Source: Sophora flavescens
Taxonomy: Eukaryota; Streptophyta; Magnoliopsida; Fabales; Fabaceae
DNA length: 64,000 nucleotides
NCBI GenBank assembly: GCA_030762895.1
Contig: CM061066.1
Span: 12,581,751-12,645,750 of the forward strand
Direction: 5' to 3'
Shown: positions 23,243-36,023 of the stretch, piece after piece
Layout: every line of letters begins with the position of its first letter
Numbering within the stretch: position 1 is the first letter of the stretch
Program-made: the position numbers and the translations under genes
The notes under the pieces: model-generated
The model's input: only the letters and a program-made list of their open reading frames with translations
Databases searched by the model: none
What the model was told of the DNA's origin: nothing

Positions 23243-26200
23243 TGTAACGCCCTCACTCAGGGCATTACTTACGTAACACATGCGGAATTTAAATTAAAAG
23301 ATAATTTGCTGGTTGCTTTCGAAAAATTTGTTTTCTCTTAAGTCAGAAAATTGGGGCGTAAAATTTTCTTCTATAAGGATAACTCTGAAATCCATCATAC
23401 ATACATTTAAAACGTGAAGTCACGTTCGTAACGAAGTTACCATGACATAAAACATTTCTATAAGTTTCCATTTTCGAAAGAAAAATTTTAAACTTCAGAT
23501 GAATGTATATAACACTACATTCACGGACCCCTTTAGATATACAACCCAACTCATACTCCTAAGCTCGTCATTCTATCAAATATTCATTGGAGAGACCCCA
23601 ATCAGAATACTATCCCAACCTCTAACACTAGGTCTTCAATTGACTTAGATAGACTCCTCTGCAACGTCGGCACTAGAGTACCAAGGTACTACAGCAAAAC
23701 CCGAAGAGACCTGATATAATTGTAAGAGTGAGATACCATCATAAGATATATCCCACAACAACCATATACATGATACATACATCACAGAATCATATAAGCA
23801 GTTAAATCATGCATATACACAATATAATAGTGTTATATCAAAGGGCCTCAAACCCGCACAGTCAATCTTTCGAAAATATGCATGGCACTTCAATATCAGG
23901 CTCTAACTTAATCTCATGAGATATCAACACCGTTTTCCTTGGAGAATTATTAGAGTTGGTCAATCTCTAGCCCATCGGGCAGTTGCCTCCTTACCCTCAT
24001 GCATAAGGTCTCAGGACGAGCAAAGTCACATGTGCCTCTTCACTCGGTTTACATGGACAGACTCCCCAGATACCACCTTGTATCTGTTATATATCAAAAG
24101 CACGTCTGCTCGGGGAAATGCACATGAGAAAATATTTTTATTTAAAAGGTTTTCTTTGTGTGTTCATTCTTTTCACTGTCGTAGCCCGAAGCTAACGACT
24201 TAAATCATCAGTTCCCCATCACTTGAAAACTCAGAAGCATAGGACCCATAGTCCGAACGCTCAATCACAATGCCCAAGACCGTGGCCACAGTCAAGGGTT
24301 GTGGTCGTAGAAAACAACCTTCACCTTTAATCATGTTCATTACACGCGGTTAGAATACACAGTCCAACATAGCGCGATTAGGACTTAAGTCCATAACATC
24401 ATAACCAGGACTCGTAGTCCCGAATTCACACTGATTCAAGATCACGTGCACATCACTGAATACTAGAGGCGACGTCTCGTGTACTAGATTCTCTTTCTTA
24501 AGTACTTATTTTTCGTTCAGTGAAAAACAAATTCAAAACCGAATCCTCGATAACCTATCCAGGTTATCGGAAAGTTTCTAAAATATTTAGGAAAAACCTT
24601 TTCTTTGAAAATCTTTTTTATAAAGCATCTTTGAAATTCTTTTATCTTTGAAATATTTTCCCCAATAGGATATTGCCAAATAATTTTGAAAGTTTTCACT
24701 TGAAGACACATAGTTCGAAAAAGATTTTTCTTTTGTATAACAATAGTACACCAACATCATTTCAACATTTAAAACAAGTACTTTAAGTTTAAAGAGCTTT
24801 TGGAAAAGAACACCAATCCATCCATCTTCAAGGCTTATTAAGGTTTTCAATCCTTATTATGGTTGAGCACAGACGCATGTCTGGCTTAGCAAACTTTCCA
24901 TCAACAACAGTATATATATATCATCAGTGCAAAGCTAATATCACAGTTGAAAGCAGTTCATCACATATATGCATTATATCATTTAGAACAAGTACAGATC
25001 AACATCAGATAATAGCACAACAGTTCAAGTACATTAGATAATCAAGTAAGCTCAATCAACATATAAGTATCCAGTTAAACACCTACACACATGCATACAG
25101 TTATTGAATATCTTTAGGACATCCCCTCTTACCTTAAGAAGGTAAGAGAATGTAAGAAAATAAACGGTTTTGCGGACGTTCTTCAAGGTTGGTTAGGAGG
25201 CAAATCTAGGTTTCAAGACACAAGGTTCAAAGGATTAGAACTCAACCAAGAACTTAGTGTTAGAAGTTTCCAAAACATATGCAACTTAGGGATTTATGAT
25301 CCTCAAGTGCTAAGAGTTTAAAACATGATTACTTAAAACAAAGTTGAACAAAATCCCACCAAGTTACACCTTGATGGAGATTCGGCCTTGACCAATAAAA
25401 TAGGCTAGGAACATTTAAAATTTCCAATCTCTTTGGCTTAGCATCCATTAATGGTAAGGAGCTCAAAACCATGATCACTTTGGAAAGTGAAAAAAAACGA
25501 AACACCCTAGGTCCATAACCTTTAAGATTCCGCCATCCTTGGGTTTTTTATGATAAAAGTCTTTAAATTCTTCCAATCTCTTAGACCTTTTAGCATCCAA
25601 TAACATATGGAGCTCAAGTCCATGATCATTTTGGAAACAACATAGGATTATAAATAATTAAAGTATAATGTCATAAAGTAAATGGCATAAACATAAATGA
25701 CATAAAAGTAAATGGCATAAAGTAAATGACATAAAAGTAAATGACATAATGTAAATGTCATAAATATAAATGGCGTGAAAGTAAATGACATAAAAGTAGA
25801 GTAAAAAAAATCTTTAAACTTTCCAATCACTTTAGACATAGCATCCTTTAACATAAAGGAGCCTTGGTCCATGATCATTTTGGGAAAACAAATCTTTAAA
25901 CTTTCCAATAACTTTAGACATAGCATCCTTTAACATAAAGGAGCCTTGGTCCATGATCATTTTGGAAAACAAATCTTTAAATACAAACTCAAACTTGTAA
26001 AAGTTGAAACAAGATCCATCAAAACCATAGGTATGGTTCGGCCTCATTAGGAAGTAGAGGTTAGGAAACTTTGTTTTACACAAACTTTTAGTATGTTAAA
26101 CTACAAGTAAATACAAGGCCATATAAATTGGTTTCAACTGAAAAGGAGTTTTCTACCATTTTTGAGAGATTTTTGAAGATAAAAGCTCATAAATGACATA

Positions 26201-27019
26201 AAGAAGAAACTTTAGAAAAAGATGAAGTTTTAAAGAAAAGAATACATGAGAGTATTAACCTAAGCAAGAGGAACAACTTTGATGAAGAACACTTAGTGAA
26301 AAGAAGAAGAAAAACTAGAGCTTTGGAAGGTTGAAGTTAAGAAAAAGATGAAAACTTGAGGGTTTTAATGGAGTAGGAGAAAGGAAAGTGATGAAGTGAA
26401 GTTGATGAGTGATATTTATAGAGGGAATGGGGAAGTGCACGGCCTTGAGAGGGAGAAGAAGAAAGAAGATGAGTTTCTTGAAGAGAGGTTTAAGAGTTAA
26501 TGTGATGGGATGTGATTGGAGAGAGAAAGTTGAAAAGTAAGATTTTGGAATGACATTAGGATTTTCTTTTATCCTTAGGTGTGTCATAGGCATTTAATGA
26601 GACTTCCCATCAAGCCTTTTCTCCTCCTTTAGGGTTCTTTAACTTCTTAAATACGTAATCGGGTGCACATCCGATCGTATTTTCTGAAGGTTTCGCCCGG
26701 ATAAAATACTATATTTTATTCCCAGACAACAAAATTCGAAAATTTACCAAACCTACACGAAACATCATAAAAACACTAACTGTCTCGTTCACAAATTAAA
26801 ATTTTCTTTCTAGCTCAGCAAACTTGTACCGGTAGTGAGAACACAGACCGGTTTTCGTCTGAATTTTCGACCGAAAATTTTACTGTGACTTCATACGGTA
26901 AAACAACATAAGAAAATGATTTTATTTAAAATAAAATCATCCTCTGGATTTTATCAAAAATAAATACATTAAAGCATGTATTTACTGATAAAGAAGCTTA
27001 CGAAAAACAGGGTGTTACA
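23243..27019 (-). mobile_element. Solo LTR E, inserted in LTR3
   Basis: On the minus strand it begins TGTAACACCCTGTTTTTCG and ends GGGCGTTACA; the host sequence TGGGG is duplicated on both sides (23238-23242, 27020-27024), and joining the flanks restores the LTR1/LTR2 sequence exactly. It has no internal region, primer-binding site or coding sequence, so it is a 3777-bp solo LTR. It is related to D (49083-53122) along its length. A TATA box is at 26413-26420, a donor-like AAG|GTAAGAGG at 25132 and an acceptor-like ATATCAG at 23711 (all minus strand). No gene lies within. Confidence 0.95.
25655..25972 (-). repeat. Minisatellite and 82-bp duplication inside E
   Basis: 25655-25805 is a degenerate array built on AAATGRCATAAAAGT (about 16 bp). 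25808-25972 holds two near-identical ~82-bp units (from AAATCTTTAAACTTTCC to TCCATGATCATTTTGG), with a more divergent third copy at about 25555-25640. D carries related units at 50120-50960. They lie in the presumed leader exon. Confidence 0.85.
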
Positions 27020-27477
27020 TGGGGGAGTGTACACTGGGCTTCCCAATGGTTTTATATAGTGGTGACCAGCTTAGCATGTAGTTTTAGGAAGAGTGGGAAT
27101 TTTAGAATAGTTTGAATTAGTGACTCTTGAGAGTCATCTTTTGTGTAGTATTTTCAGACACCCACTATGACTTAGTTGTAAAATTTCTGATGATGTAAAA
27201 TATGTGTGACAAGTGGATCATGACCTAGTAAGAAAAGGGTCATTTGTAAAATAGAGAAGTATATGTGAAATATATATATAGTGGTGTATATTATATTATA
27301 AGAGTTTGAATGTATGTGCAGAAAAAGAAAAAAATTTATCACTATTTTTAAAAAAGAAGTATAGGGAATTAGAAAATGTATCTTATTTTCCGAAGAAAAC
27401 CAGCAACTTAATATTTTATTTAGTTTGATGTTTGGGTAATGTTACGTAAATGTGATACCTGAAAAGGGGGTGTCGCA

Positions 27478-28102
27478 GTCTAAGTTAAGTAGATATTTTT
27501 ATTTCCATTGTATTTTCAAATATACAAAATTAAAATTGAAATAATTTCAAAATAAAATTAATTACTATTTTATAAAATTTCCAGATAAAAGTTAGACTAA
27601 GAATAAAATAATTCTTAAAATTCATTATAAAGTTAAGATTTCAATTAATTTTAAATTTAAAATATATATTTAGAACATCCTAAAATAATAAGAATCATTC
27701 TGTTTAAATAATTTTATTTGTTTTCTTTACTTAGAATATGTAAATGAGTTAACTAATAAGGAATAAATTATTAATTTAATCTATTAAAAATAAATCAAAT
27801 TAATATGACAAATTTAAGTGGGTTCCAATTTATATTATAAAATTTAAATTGTAAGGTATTTAAAATAAAATCAATTCCTATTTTAGAAACTTACCAATGA
27901 ATTTTTAATTATAAATCACAATAATTATAATATTTCCTAAAATTTATTAGAAAAATAATATTAAAATAAATTTTGAATAAATTTCTATATTAAGAATATT
28001 GTAAAAAGTAAGATCAACTTTGTTCAAGTACATGTAAATAGGAAAATATATAAGGACATTTTTTTATTAAATAATTAAAACTAAAACCAAATACAATCCA
28101 CG
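27478..28102 (+). repeat. AT-rich repeat, outer part of left arm
   Basis: The non-coding spacer between arrays A and B contains two copies, about 290 bp apart, of an ordered set of boxes: TTTATAAAATTTCCAGAT (27572; degenerate at ~27872), CTTAAAATT, and ATGTAAATGAGTTAACTAATAAGG (27740; degenerate at ~28030). The reverse complement of 60594-60885 matches 27560-27760 closely. No gene is visible. Confidence 0.7.
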
Positions 28103-31100
28103 TGTAACACCCCGATTTTCGCTGCTTCGTAATATCGGTAATAAATATATAAACATATATTTTTATCCGAGACTTAGAAAATGATTTTGGATAAACCAAG
28201 GTCATTTCCATGTTATACTTATTTTCATAAGGTTACGTGGAATTTTTTGGTTGAAAATTCAGACGGAAGCCGGTCTGTCGTTTTCTATATTTTCACTAAC
28301 AGTAAAAGTTTACGGCTCAGAAGACCTAATTTTAATTCATGAACGAGATGAAAAATGTTTTTATCATATTTACTACGATACTAGAAGTTTTGAAAATTTT
28401 GGTAAAAAAATTAAAATATTATATTTGTTGCGGGCGTATACGTCGAGATATCTCTAGGAAAAGCATGTGCCAGATGAACCAAGGAGTCGGCAACGGAGCT
28501 GAGGTGATGGATTTGACCGACTTGACGAGTATTTATGACGAGCTTATCCATGTCATAATGGCCATGATGGCGCATTTATGGCAAAAGGAAACTTTTACCT
28601 GGAAATGACCATTTTACCCTTGGCTTTTCATGGAAATTACAAGCCAATGCCATTGAAAACTTTGACCAAAATCTACCCAAAACCCACGGTTCACTCTTGT
28701 CTTCTTCATTTAGGCACTTTTCCTCCATTTTCCATTTCTTCAAGTTCTTAGTTTGCCTTAAGAACTCCAAGAACATTCATAAGTGTTCATATTCGTCAGA
28801 TTTTGCCTAGCGATTCTGACCATTTTCAATTCTGAATCTCGATAAACTTTCAACATGAACGTTGATCATCTTTCTCTCTTATTTCCAACGACATAAAGAT
28901 CATCCAAAACGGACAAGTATGTTGAGAGATATACCCAAATTACTAAAACTGTTCTAAACTCTCATCATGTTCATCTTCCTCTCTAAGTTTCTCAAGAACA
29001 CCATGAGAAATTTGTGAAGAACATCATCCAAATATTTCTTTCCTTGGATCATCAAGAGGTAACAACTTCTTCTCTTGTCATTTAAATCCTTTCTCTTCAT
29101 CACTTTTGTAGATTTATGGCTTAAATCAACATGTTCTTCATTGTACTCAAAGTTATGGAGCTAGATTCAAAAATTCATAACTAATTTTAGAAAACTCCTT
29201 TTTAAATGAAACCAATTCCTATGATCTTATAATAATCTCTATTTTCATCATCTAGAAGCATAAGATCATGAGAAATTTATTTCCTTGATTTATGACTGGG
29301 CCGAATCTAGGTCAATATGATGTTCATGGGTTTTGTTTCATTTTCATGTATTGATTCATGATTCAATCCTCTAATATCTTGATAGTTCTTGTATTCAAGT
29401 ATATAGAAGATCAAAAATCAAACTCTAACCTATTTGTTTCTTCAAGGCCGAAACCCTAGGTATGAGCACTTGATGGTTTTGTGATTCAAAAGTTGTTTGT
29501 AACACTTGAATCCAACTCTAAGTTTTGTATGTTGATTAAATCCAAGAGTTGATGAAATATTAAAATTTGTAGCCTATGAATCTTGAGAAAACCGAACCCT
29601 AGTTCTTAGAACTAGATGAGTTTTAGTTCATGTTCTTGGTTCATAATCTTGGTTTAAGTGTTTAATCATGCTTAAGTAACTTATGGATCATTAATCCCTA
29701 AGTTAACCAAATTTTAATTTTCCTAACCTAGAAAATTGGTTGAAGCCAAACCCTAACCTCCATGAGCCAAGTATTGTTGTTTGATTTGATTTTTTTTTTT
29801 GGTGCAATTCGTTTGAAGGAAACAACTGAGTTAACCAATTTACGCTGACGGAGAGAAATCTGATCGGGATCAGGAGATTAACAGGAACTGTAATTTAATC
29901 TTCAAGAGGTAAGGGGGGTATGCCTTAGGAGTTTAAGATAATCTCATGCTTATTTGTGGAGTCATTTATTAATTTTCTGTATGGAATATTTTATTATATT
30001 GTACTGTTTACTATTAATTGCTAGAATGATGTGATGTTTATCTGAGTAATTGAATTGATGTGATGTGTGGACTTACATGATTATAATTATTTGTTTATAT
30101 TATAATTGTGATGCATTTCATGAATTGATATATGTCATGCTATTATGTGATTGGAATTTATCTGCTGTTGAGTGTTGGACTGAGTAACCTGACATTGGTC
30201 AGTGTTAAAAATTTTAATTAAGGATAAAAAAAACTTAATAAGCTTGGATAATTAATCAGAGGGATTAATTTGGGAGATTGTGAGAAAAATGAAAAAAAAT
30301 TAATATTTTAATAATATTTTGTGAAATCTGTGTAAATAAGCCATAGTAAGGGCGAAACCGTGAAATTTTTTCACAGGCTCTAATTTTTATATAATAAATT
30401 CAATTTTATTATAAAATGAAATTTAAAGTGATTAAGTTTCGAAAATAATATTTATAGCAGTCAGAACAATTACTTCTGACAGAGAAGTGATACAAGTTAT
30501 TTAATATTATTTATTTAATATTATTAAATATTAAATATTTATTTATTTAAATATTCAAAATTTAATTATTAAATTTTATTATTATTAAATTTTTTTTAGT
30601 TGAAATTTATTAAGAATAAATTTTTGAAGTGAAACAATTAGAAATAAAGAGATTTATCAATGATTTTCAGATTTTATCAACGTTTTAACAGAAAAAGGAT
30701 TTCTGTAAAAATATTTTATTCAGTGAAGTTATTCCGTTAAACTTGGATAAGTTTTCGGAGCTGTTGTTTTGTATTAGATTTTCACTGAGCGAAATGTTTT
30801 ACAAGCAGATAAATAAGCCTAGAAACCGAGACGTCGGGGTTCTAGTGTTGTATGGACACGTAGATCAAGGATCTGTGTCATGGGACGGAGTGTCCTGTAA
30901 AGTTTTGTTTTTGGACTGTGTGTCCTAAATTGATGTGGAAAGTGTGAGTTCCATATCCGCGAGCCTAAAACTGGTGCATCGATTTAAGGGCCTCATGATT
31001 GAGCATTCAGACTGAGTGTCCTGTGTTGAGATTAAAGGATTTGGACTGTGTGTCCTGTATTTGTTTAAAGTGAAAAGTCTTAATTAAAAAAATTAAGCAT

Positions 31101-32614
31101 GGTCGTTAAGCTTTGTGCTTCGACAAGGAAAGATTATTACGACAAAGAAAACAAAACGAGAATAAAAGTTTTTCTCATGCTTCAGTGGCAATTGTGTCAT
31201 GTAAATGGGCATTGAATCCAGAGTGGAACAATGTATATGGCAGACGTGTCAGGAGATGATGATCATTGAGTTCCGGAGTGGATCAATGTATCTTTTATGG
31301 ACTGTGTTCCATTTAAATATTGGGCCTCTATATATGTGAGCCAATATATAGGACTGTGTGTCCAAATTTATAGGACAGTGTGCCCAAGTTTATGCGTTAA
31401 CTATTGCAATCTGTGTGACGCAATAGGTTATGGACAATGAATTCCATAATTCGCAGTGACCATTGTGCCTCTGTACATGTGTGCAGCTATTCCCTAACGG
31501 GAATACGGGAATAGTGTCATTGCTTTGCATGAGCATCCTAACGGGAATGGGGATGTGCACCAGTGTGTTATGTGATTTTTTCTTGGGCATTGTTTTGTTC
31601 GTTTTTACAATGTGCCATGTGCGGAGCGTGATCAGCTTGAAACGAAACAAAGTTGTGGGATCTCCGGAGATTAGGTATCAAATTAGAGATTGAACATAGA
31701 AGTGTCATGCATTTTTATAAAATGATGATGACTGCCGGGCATGAAGCCCTGTGAATTAAATCATTCAACTGTTTGAATTAATGTTATTATATTTTGGATA
31801 TTTGGTAATTGCTATTTGAGAGTCATGCATGGGGTTGTCTTATTAAAACTCATATATTGGAAACTCACCCTTACAAATATATCAGGTTTATTTTAGACTA
31901 AGGTTGTACTTGGGGTACACTAATGCGGATGAAGCAAAGAATTCACTAAGTCTTCCGAGGACTTCGCTACGAGATGCTTGAAGAAGTATTCATTAGTGGG
32001 AATATCACGAGGGTGATGATTCAGTACCTATATCAAGTACGTACCAGACTTTGACCATGGAGACATCTTTACCGCCTCTCTGATTTCTTACTGGTTTTTC
32101 TTGTAGAGTAGGAACTTATATGTTCTAATACTTCCATAGTTCTGGAAGTAGAGGTATCCTCACCGGATATTCCGATAGGTTGGGAGAACTATGGTGGTCT
32201 TCCCAACAGTGATTATTAGTATTGACCAGCTATAGGAATTTTGGTGTCTTATAGAGTAGTGGTACTTGGTTAGTCTGGATGTTTGACTACTGATAGTCAT
32301 CCTTTTGAGTTGTAATTCCAGATTTCCACTATGGTACAATTACGTCTTTATTTTCTTAAGTTATGATTTCGGGAGATGACCTGTTATGTGAAGGTCTAAG
32401 TGTAAAATTCTTATGATACCTATTTATACTATGTTAATGGTGATTGGGTTGTATATGGAGTAAAAGAAAACAAAAAAATTTTATCACCGATTTTGAAAGG
32501 GATAAGTAACTAGAAAATTAAATTTTCCCGAAAGCAACCAGAAACACTATTTTATTGAGTGTATTTTCCACGATAAGTTACGTAAATGTGATACCCTGAA
32601 AATGGGGTGTCACA
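28103..32614 (+). mobile_element. 5' LTR of family B element
   Basis: A 4512-bp LTR, TGTAACACCCCGATTTTCGC to GGGGTGTCACA. It is related to family A over most of its length but lacks the A-specific exon after the acceptor-like box (31885) and the tandem 52-bp repeat. Donor-like AAGAG|GTAAGGGG at 29910. Target duplication CCACG lies at 28098-28102 and 44023-44027. The TATA region is degenerate (CTTCATTTAGGC near 28705). Confidence 0.95.
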
Positions 32615-32618
32615 TTAG

Positions 32619-32630
32619 TGGTATCAGAGC
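32619..32630 (+). promoter_or_regulatory. Primer-binding site of element B
   Basis: TGGTATCAGAGC, five bases after the LTR end. Confidence 0.95.
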
Positions 32631-33050
32631 TGGTCGAGTCTTTCGGGAAACCTTAGGGAATAGGTCTGTTACGTTTTGTTGTGTGATCTCTGGTTGAACC
32701 TTGTTTGAATTGTTTCTTGGTTGAAACAATGTGTGTTGACACACAAGTAAGTATGTTTTGTTGGGTTCTGATTGGGTTGAGACCTTGAGAGATCTCATGT
32801 TTAGTAAAGGGTACTCATGTTCATGTTGATACATTCGTTTATCCCTTAGGACGGTATCAGACATTTGAATAAGGTACCTGTTATTGAATATTTTTGGAAA
32901 TTTTTTTTCTGAGAATGTCCCAAGTTTGTACGGACGGACGAATGTTGAGTTTCTGATTGATCTAGTTTCTAGATTTAGCCAGATCTCAACCGCTTTGTGT
33001 AGGATATCGCCAACGAAGTTAGTTGAGTTAGACTTCAAGAAATAGAATTT

Positions 33051-33131
33051 TCATCCATTTCTTGATAAGTTAGTCATCATCTTCATCGATGATATTCTCG
33101 TTTACTCTAAGAGTCATGAGGATCATAAGAA
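33051..33131 (+). pseudogene. Displaced reverse-transcriptase fragment in the leader of B
   Basis: About 27 codons read HPFLDKLVIIFIDDILVYSK and then SHEDHKK, the catalytic core of a Ty3/gypsy RT (compare FLDKFVVVFIDDILIYSKSN in A2). It lies upstream of gag, between the primer-binding site and the gag start, far from any other RT sequence. The flanks are leader sequence, and the normal leader resumes (GCTTCTTAGAAGTAATGTG) at ~33165. Its sequence is not identical to A, so it came from another gypsy element. Confidence 0.85.
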
Positions 33132-33252
33132 ACCATGGATAGTAGATGGTATATTGATTGAATTGCTTCTTAGAAGTAATGTGTTTTAAACACGTAAGTA
33201 TACGTTTCAGTTTCTGGTTGCCATTTAACTGATTGCGTCTTGTAGGTCAGTT

Positions 33253-34640
33253 ATGGAACCAAAAGGTGGACTTGGACGCGGCTGTGGCATAGGCCGTAGA
33301 GGTGGTCGTATTAACGGCCGTGGTAACTTCGAAGAGAACTATGAGGAAGCCGGAGGCATGGACTATGCTGCACAAGCAATGGCAGAGGTTACTGATGCTA
33401 TTGCACAACAAACTGCTACAATGGTTGCCCAGAATTTACAGGAACAACTTCGAGCGGAACAGGCTGCTGAGGGCAGAGGTCTTACTGCTTTTAGATGCCA
33501 GAATCCTCCACAATTTCATGAAGATGTGGATTCTACAAAAGCTGATTTGTGGATTCAGGAGATAGAGAGAATATTTGAGTTGATTCATAGTCCAGAAGGA
33601 GTGAAGGTGCCTTATGCTACTTATCTGCTGTTTGGAGATGCTGAGTATTGGTGGAAGGGCATTAAGTAACTGCTGGAAGCAGAAAATCAGGAGATTTCTT
33701 GGGAAATATTTTGAAACTTGTTTCTAAACAAGTATTTTCCTCAGAGTGCTCGAGCTGAAAAAGAGCAAGAATTTTTGCGTCTGCAGCAGGAGGATATGTC
33801 CATTGGGGAATATGCGGCAAAATTTGAGTCACTTGCCAAGTATTTTCGCTCCTTCCAAAATAACCCGGATGAAGACTGGAAGTGTGAAAGGTTTGAAGGA
33901 GGACTACGATTTGAAATCAAGGAGTCGGTACTGCCACTGGAAATCAAGAATTTCCAAGCTTTAGTTGAGAAATGTAGAATAGTAGAACTGATAAGGAAAT
34001 GGAGAGATAATGGAGGGAATGTTGGAGGACCCTCTCGAATCAAGAATCAGTTTCAAAATTAGAATCAGGAGGAGAAGCAAATCCAGAGAAAACCATATTT
34101 CCGACCACCAAGAAATGACCAGAACCAACAACTATATCGTCCAGTTATTTCTGCATCAGGTAGTAGAGGCCAAAGGAACCAAAGCCAAGGCCAAGGCAGG
34201 ATATGTTTCAAATGTGGAGATCCAACTCATATGGCAAATAACTGCCCTTTTAAAGAAAAGAAACGTTTCAATTGTGATCAAATAGGACACTTATCAAAGG
34301 GTTGTAATGCACCAAGGCATGGACCAGTAGTCAATAAAACAAGAACCAATAAACCAACGGCTAAGGGGAGAGTTTATACCATGAGTGGTGCCGAAGTTTC
34401 AAATTCTGACGATCTCTTTTAAGGTATTTTTGACATCGCTGGTAATCCTTTAACTGAACTTTTAAATTCAGGTGCGATGCAATTTTTTTTCCTTTTCTCA
34501 ATAGATTATGTGAAACTTTTGAGTTGTCTGTTTATTCCTTCTCATATGATGTGATCGTTTCAAAACCCCTTGCTGAACCAATTTTTGTGGAATTTTATAT
34601 GTGGGAACTATCCTATTTTTGTTCAGGATAGACACTTTCA
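33253..34640 (+). pseudogene. gag and start of protease of element B, decayed
   Basis: The frame starts MEPKGGLGRGCGIGRRGG and is homologous to A gag. In-frame stops: TAA 33667, TGA 33712, TAG 34060, and TAA at about 34420. The first CCHC knuckle is intact (CFKCGDPTHMANNC, ~34204); the second has lost its first Cys (FNCDQIGHLSKGC). The protease site is recognisable as LLNSGAMQ (Asp to Asn) around 34455, after which frames break down. It cannot produce a working protein. Confidence 0.9.
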
Positions 34641-36010
34641 TGATAAAAGAAGTTTCTTGATGAGACTTAGTTGATTCAATTTTACTTTTGGTGGAAGTGA
34701 TCCAGTCTAAATTTTGTCGGACTGATGTTCTTTTAAATCGTTGTATAGTAAAGTTCTTGTGAAGGAAGAAACTTTATCAGAGTCATGTTTGTAAACATGT
34801 ATTGGCCATGCATTTTTACACTCACGAACCTATTGAAGAATCTTTCTACATATTGGACACTTGTATCTTTCAGATTGGTCAAATTATTCTTTGTGCTTTC
34901 TTGTGAAATCAAAATCAAGAAATTTCTTGTTTTGAAAATCTCTTTTCAGATTATTGTGAGTAGGTTGACTAAGTCGACACCTTTTTACCTGCTTAGGCCC
35001 ACGGTGTAATGGAAAAACTAACAGAGGTATGTATCAAGGGACTGATCCAACGTGATAAAGAATCTTCCAACATCGTTTTGAGTAAAGCCCGAAAAACTTA
35101 CTTCGAGTGTTGGGCAAACTTACATCTAGTGTTAAGATCCAAGTTGAAGTTAATGTTCATCTTATCAACCTAAGTTAGATGGATAAGTAAGAAAGGAATT
35201 GATCCTCAGAAGGTTAGATGAGAGTAAAGTGTAATACCTAAGTACGACAAGAGGTGAGTGGATTTTTATTGGGCTGTAGATGTGATTAGTAATCTGAGAA
35301 TTTTCAAAAGTAAGATCAGTAAGTAAGATGATTTCGGTATATTTTGTTATGATTGAGGTAGAGTTTGCTAAAGGAACTCTAGGATAATGATAAAATGATC
35401 ATCGTTAAGATTTAATCGTATGATTGGAAGAAATTACAGAAAGATGTCTATGGTAGTGTTACCTAAGTTGAATGTAAACGGAAAAGAGAAGTTCTTGAGT
35501 AAAATTAAGTTGATAGAAAAGTTTGAAAGTTAAGGATTAGATAATTCTATTCTATAATCCCTTTTGGTTTACTTGTATTAAGATATGCAATGAAGTTATT
35601 TTGAGGATGAGATGTGTGAGGTGATATCAAATTTGGGGTGGTGAATTATAATGAAGAGAAACTAAGACTATGATTAAATATTTTGAGTAGGGAGTTGATA
35701 TGTGGTGCTGTGTAGATATTGTTGGTATTAGTGATAATATTCAGAGTTAGATGATTTGAAATAAGGTTTCTGGTGGAACCATGTTGATAAGAGAAGTGAT
35801 TAAGTTTTGATTTTGTTTTTTGAGTGTGATAGACTCTGATAAAATTTTGAGGATAGTACGGATATGTAGAAATGACATAAGAATGAATTGTGTTATGGAA
35901 TAAGAGGAATGAAGGGATGTGAAGGGCAATGTAAAATCTTAAGGTTAAGATGAGGTTACAAAATCCTGTTTAGTTTCGAGCGACGAAATTTCGAGGACGA
36001 ATTTTTTTTT
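34641..36010 (+). pseudogene. Remnants of pol of element B (integrase traces)
   Basis: Compared with A, the reverse transcriptase and RNase H are missing. Around 34943-35030 frames read VSRLTKSTPFYL and then MEKLTEVCIKGLIQ, matching the integrase core of A (VDRLTKSAHFLPV, EKLTDIYIKEVI), and 35090-35160 carries a degraded continuation. 35200-35980 has no readable frame. TTTCGAGGACGAA reappears at 35988 before the polypurine tract. The internal region is 3409 bp versus 4757 in A, consistent with a large deletion. Confidence 0.75.
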
Positions 36011-36023
36011 AGTGGGGTAGTAA
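36011..36023 (+). promoter_or_regulatory. Polypurine tract of element B
   Basis: AGTGGGGTAGTAA directly before the 3' LTR of B. Confidence 0.85.

Larger units (their letters stand above)
19225..27477 (+). mobile_element. LTR3 of the array, interrupted by solo LTR E
   Basis: It starts TGTAACACCCTGATTTTC and ends GGGGGTGTCGCA at 27477. Subtracting the 3777-bp insertion and one 5-bp duplication leaves 4471 bp, matching LTR1 and LTR2. The pieces are 19225-23242 and 27025-27477. The donor is intact (GTAAGGG at 20825), as is the acceptor (22767). No primer-binding site follows, so this is the outer right end of the array. Confidence 0.95.

Noticed and set aside
766..27477. Assembly duplication as explanation for the tandem array
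   Set aside because: The two bodies and three LTRs differ at many positions, including private stops and indels, so they are distinct sequences; only read-level data could fully exclude misjoining.
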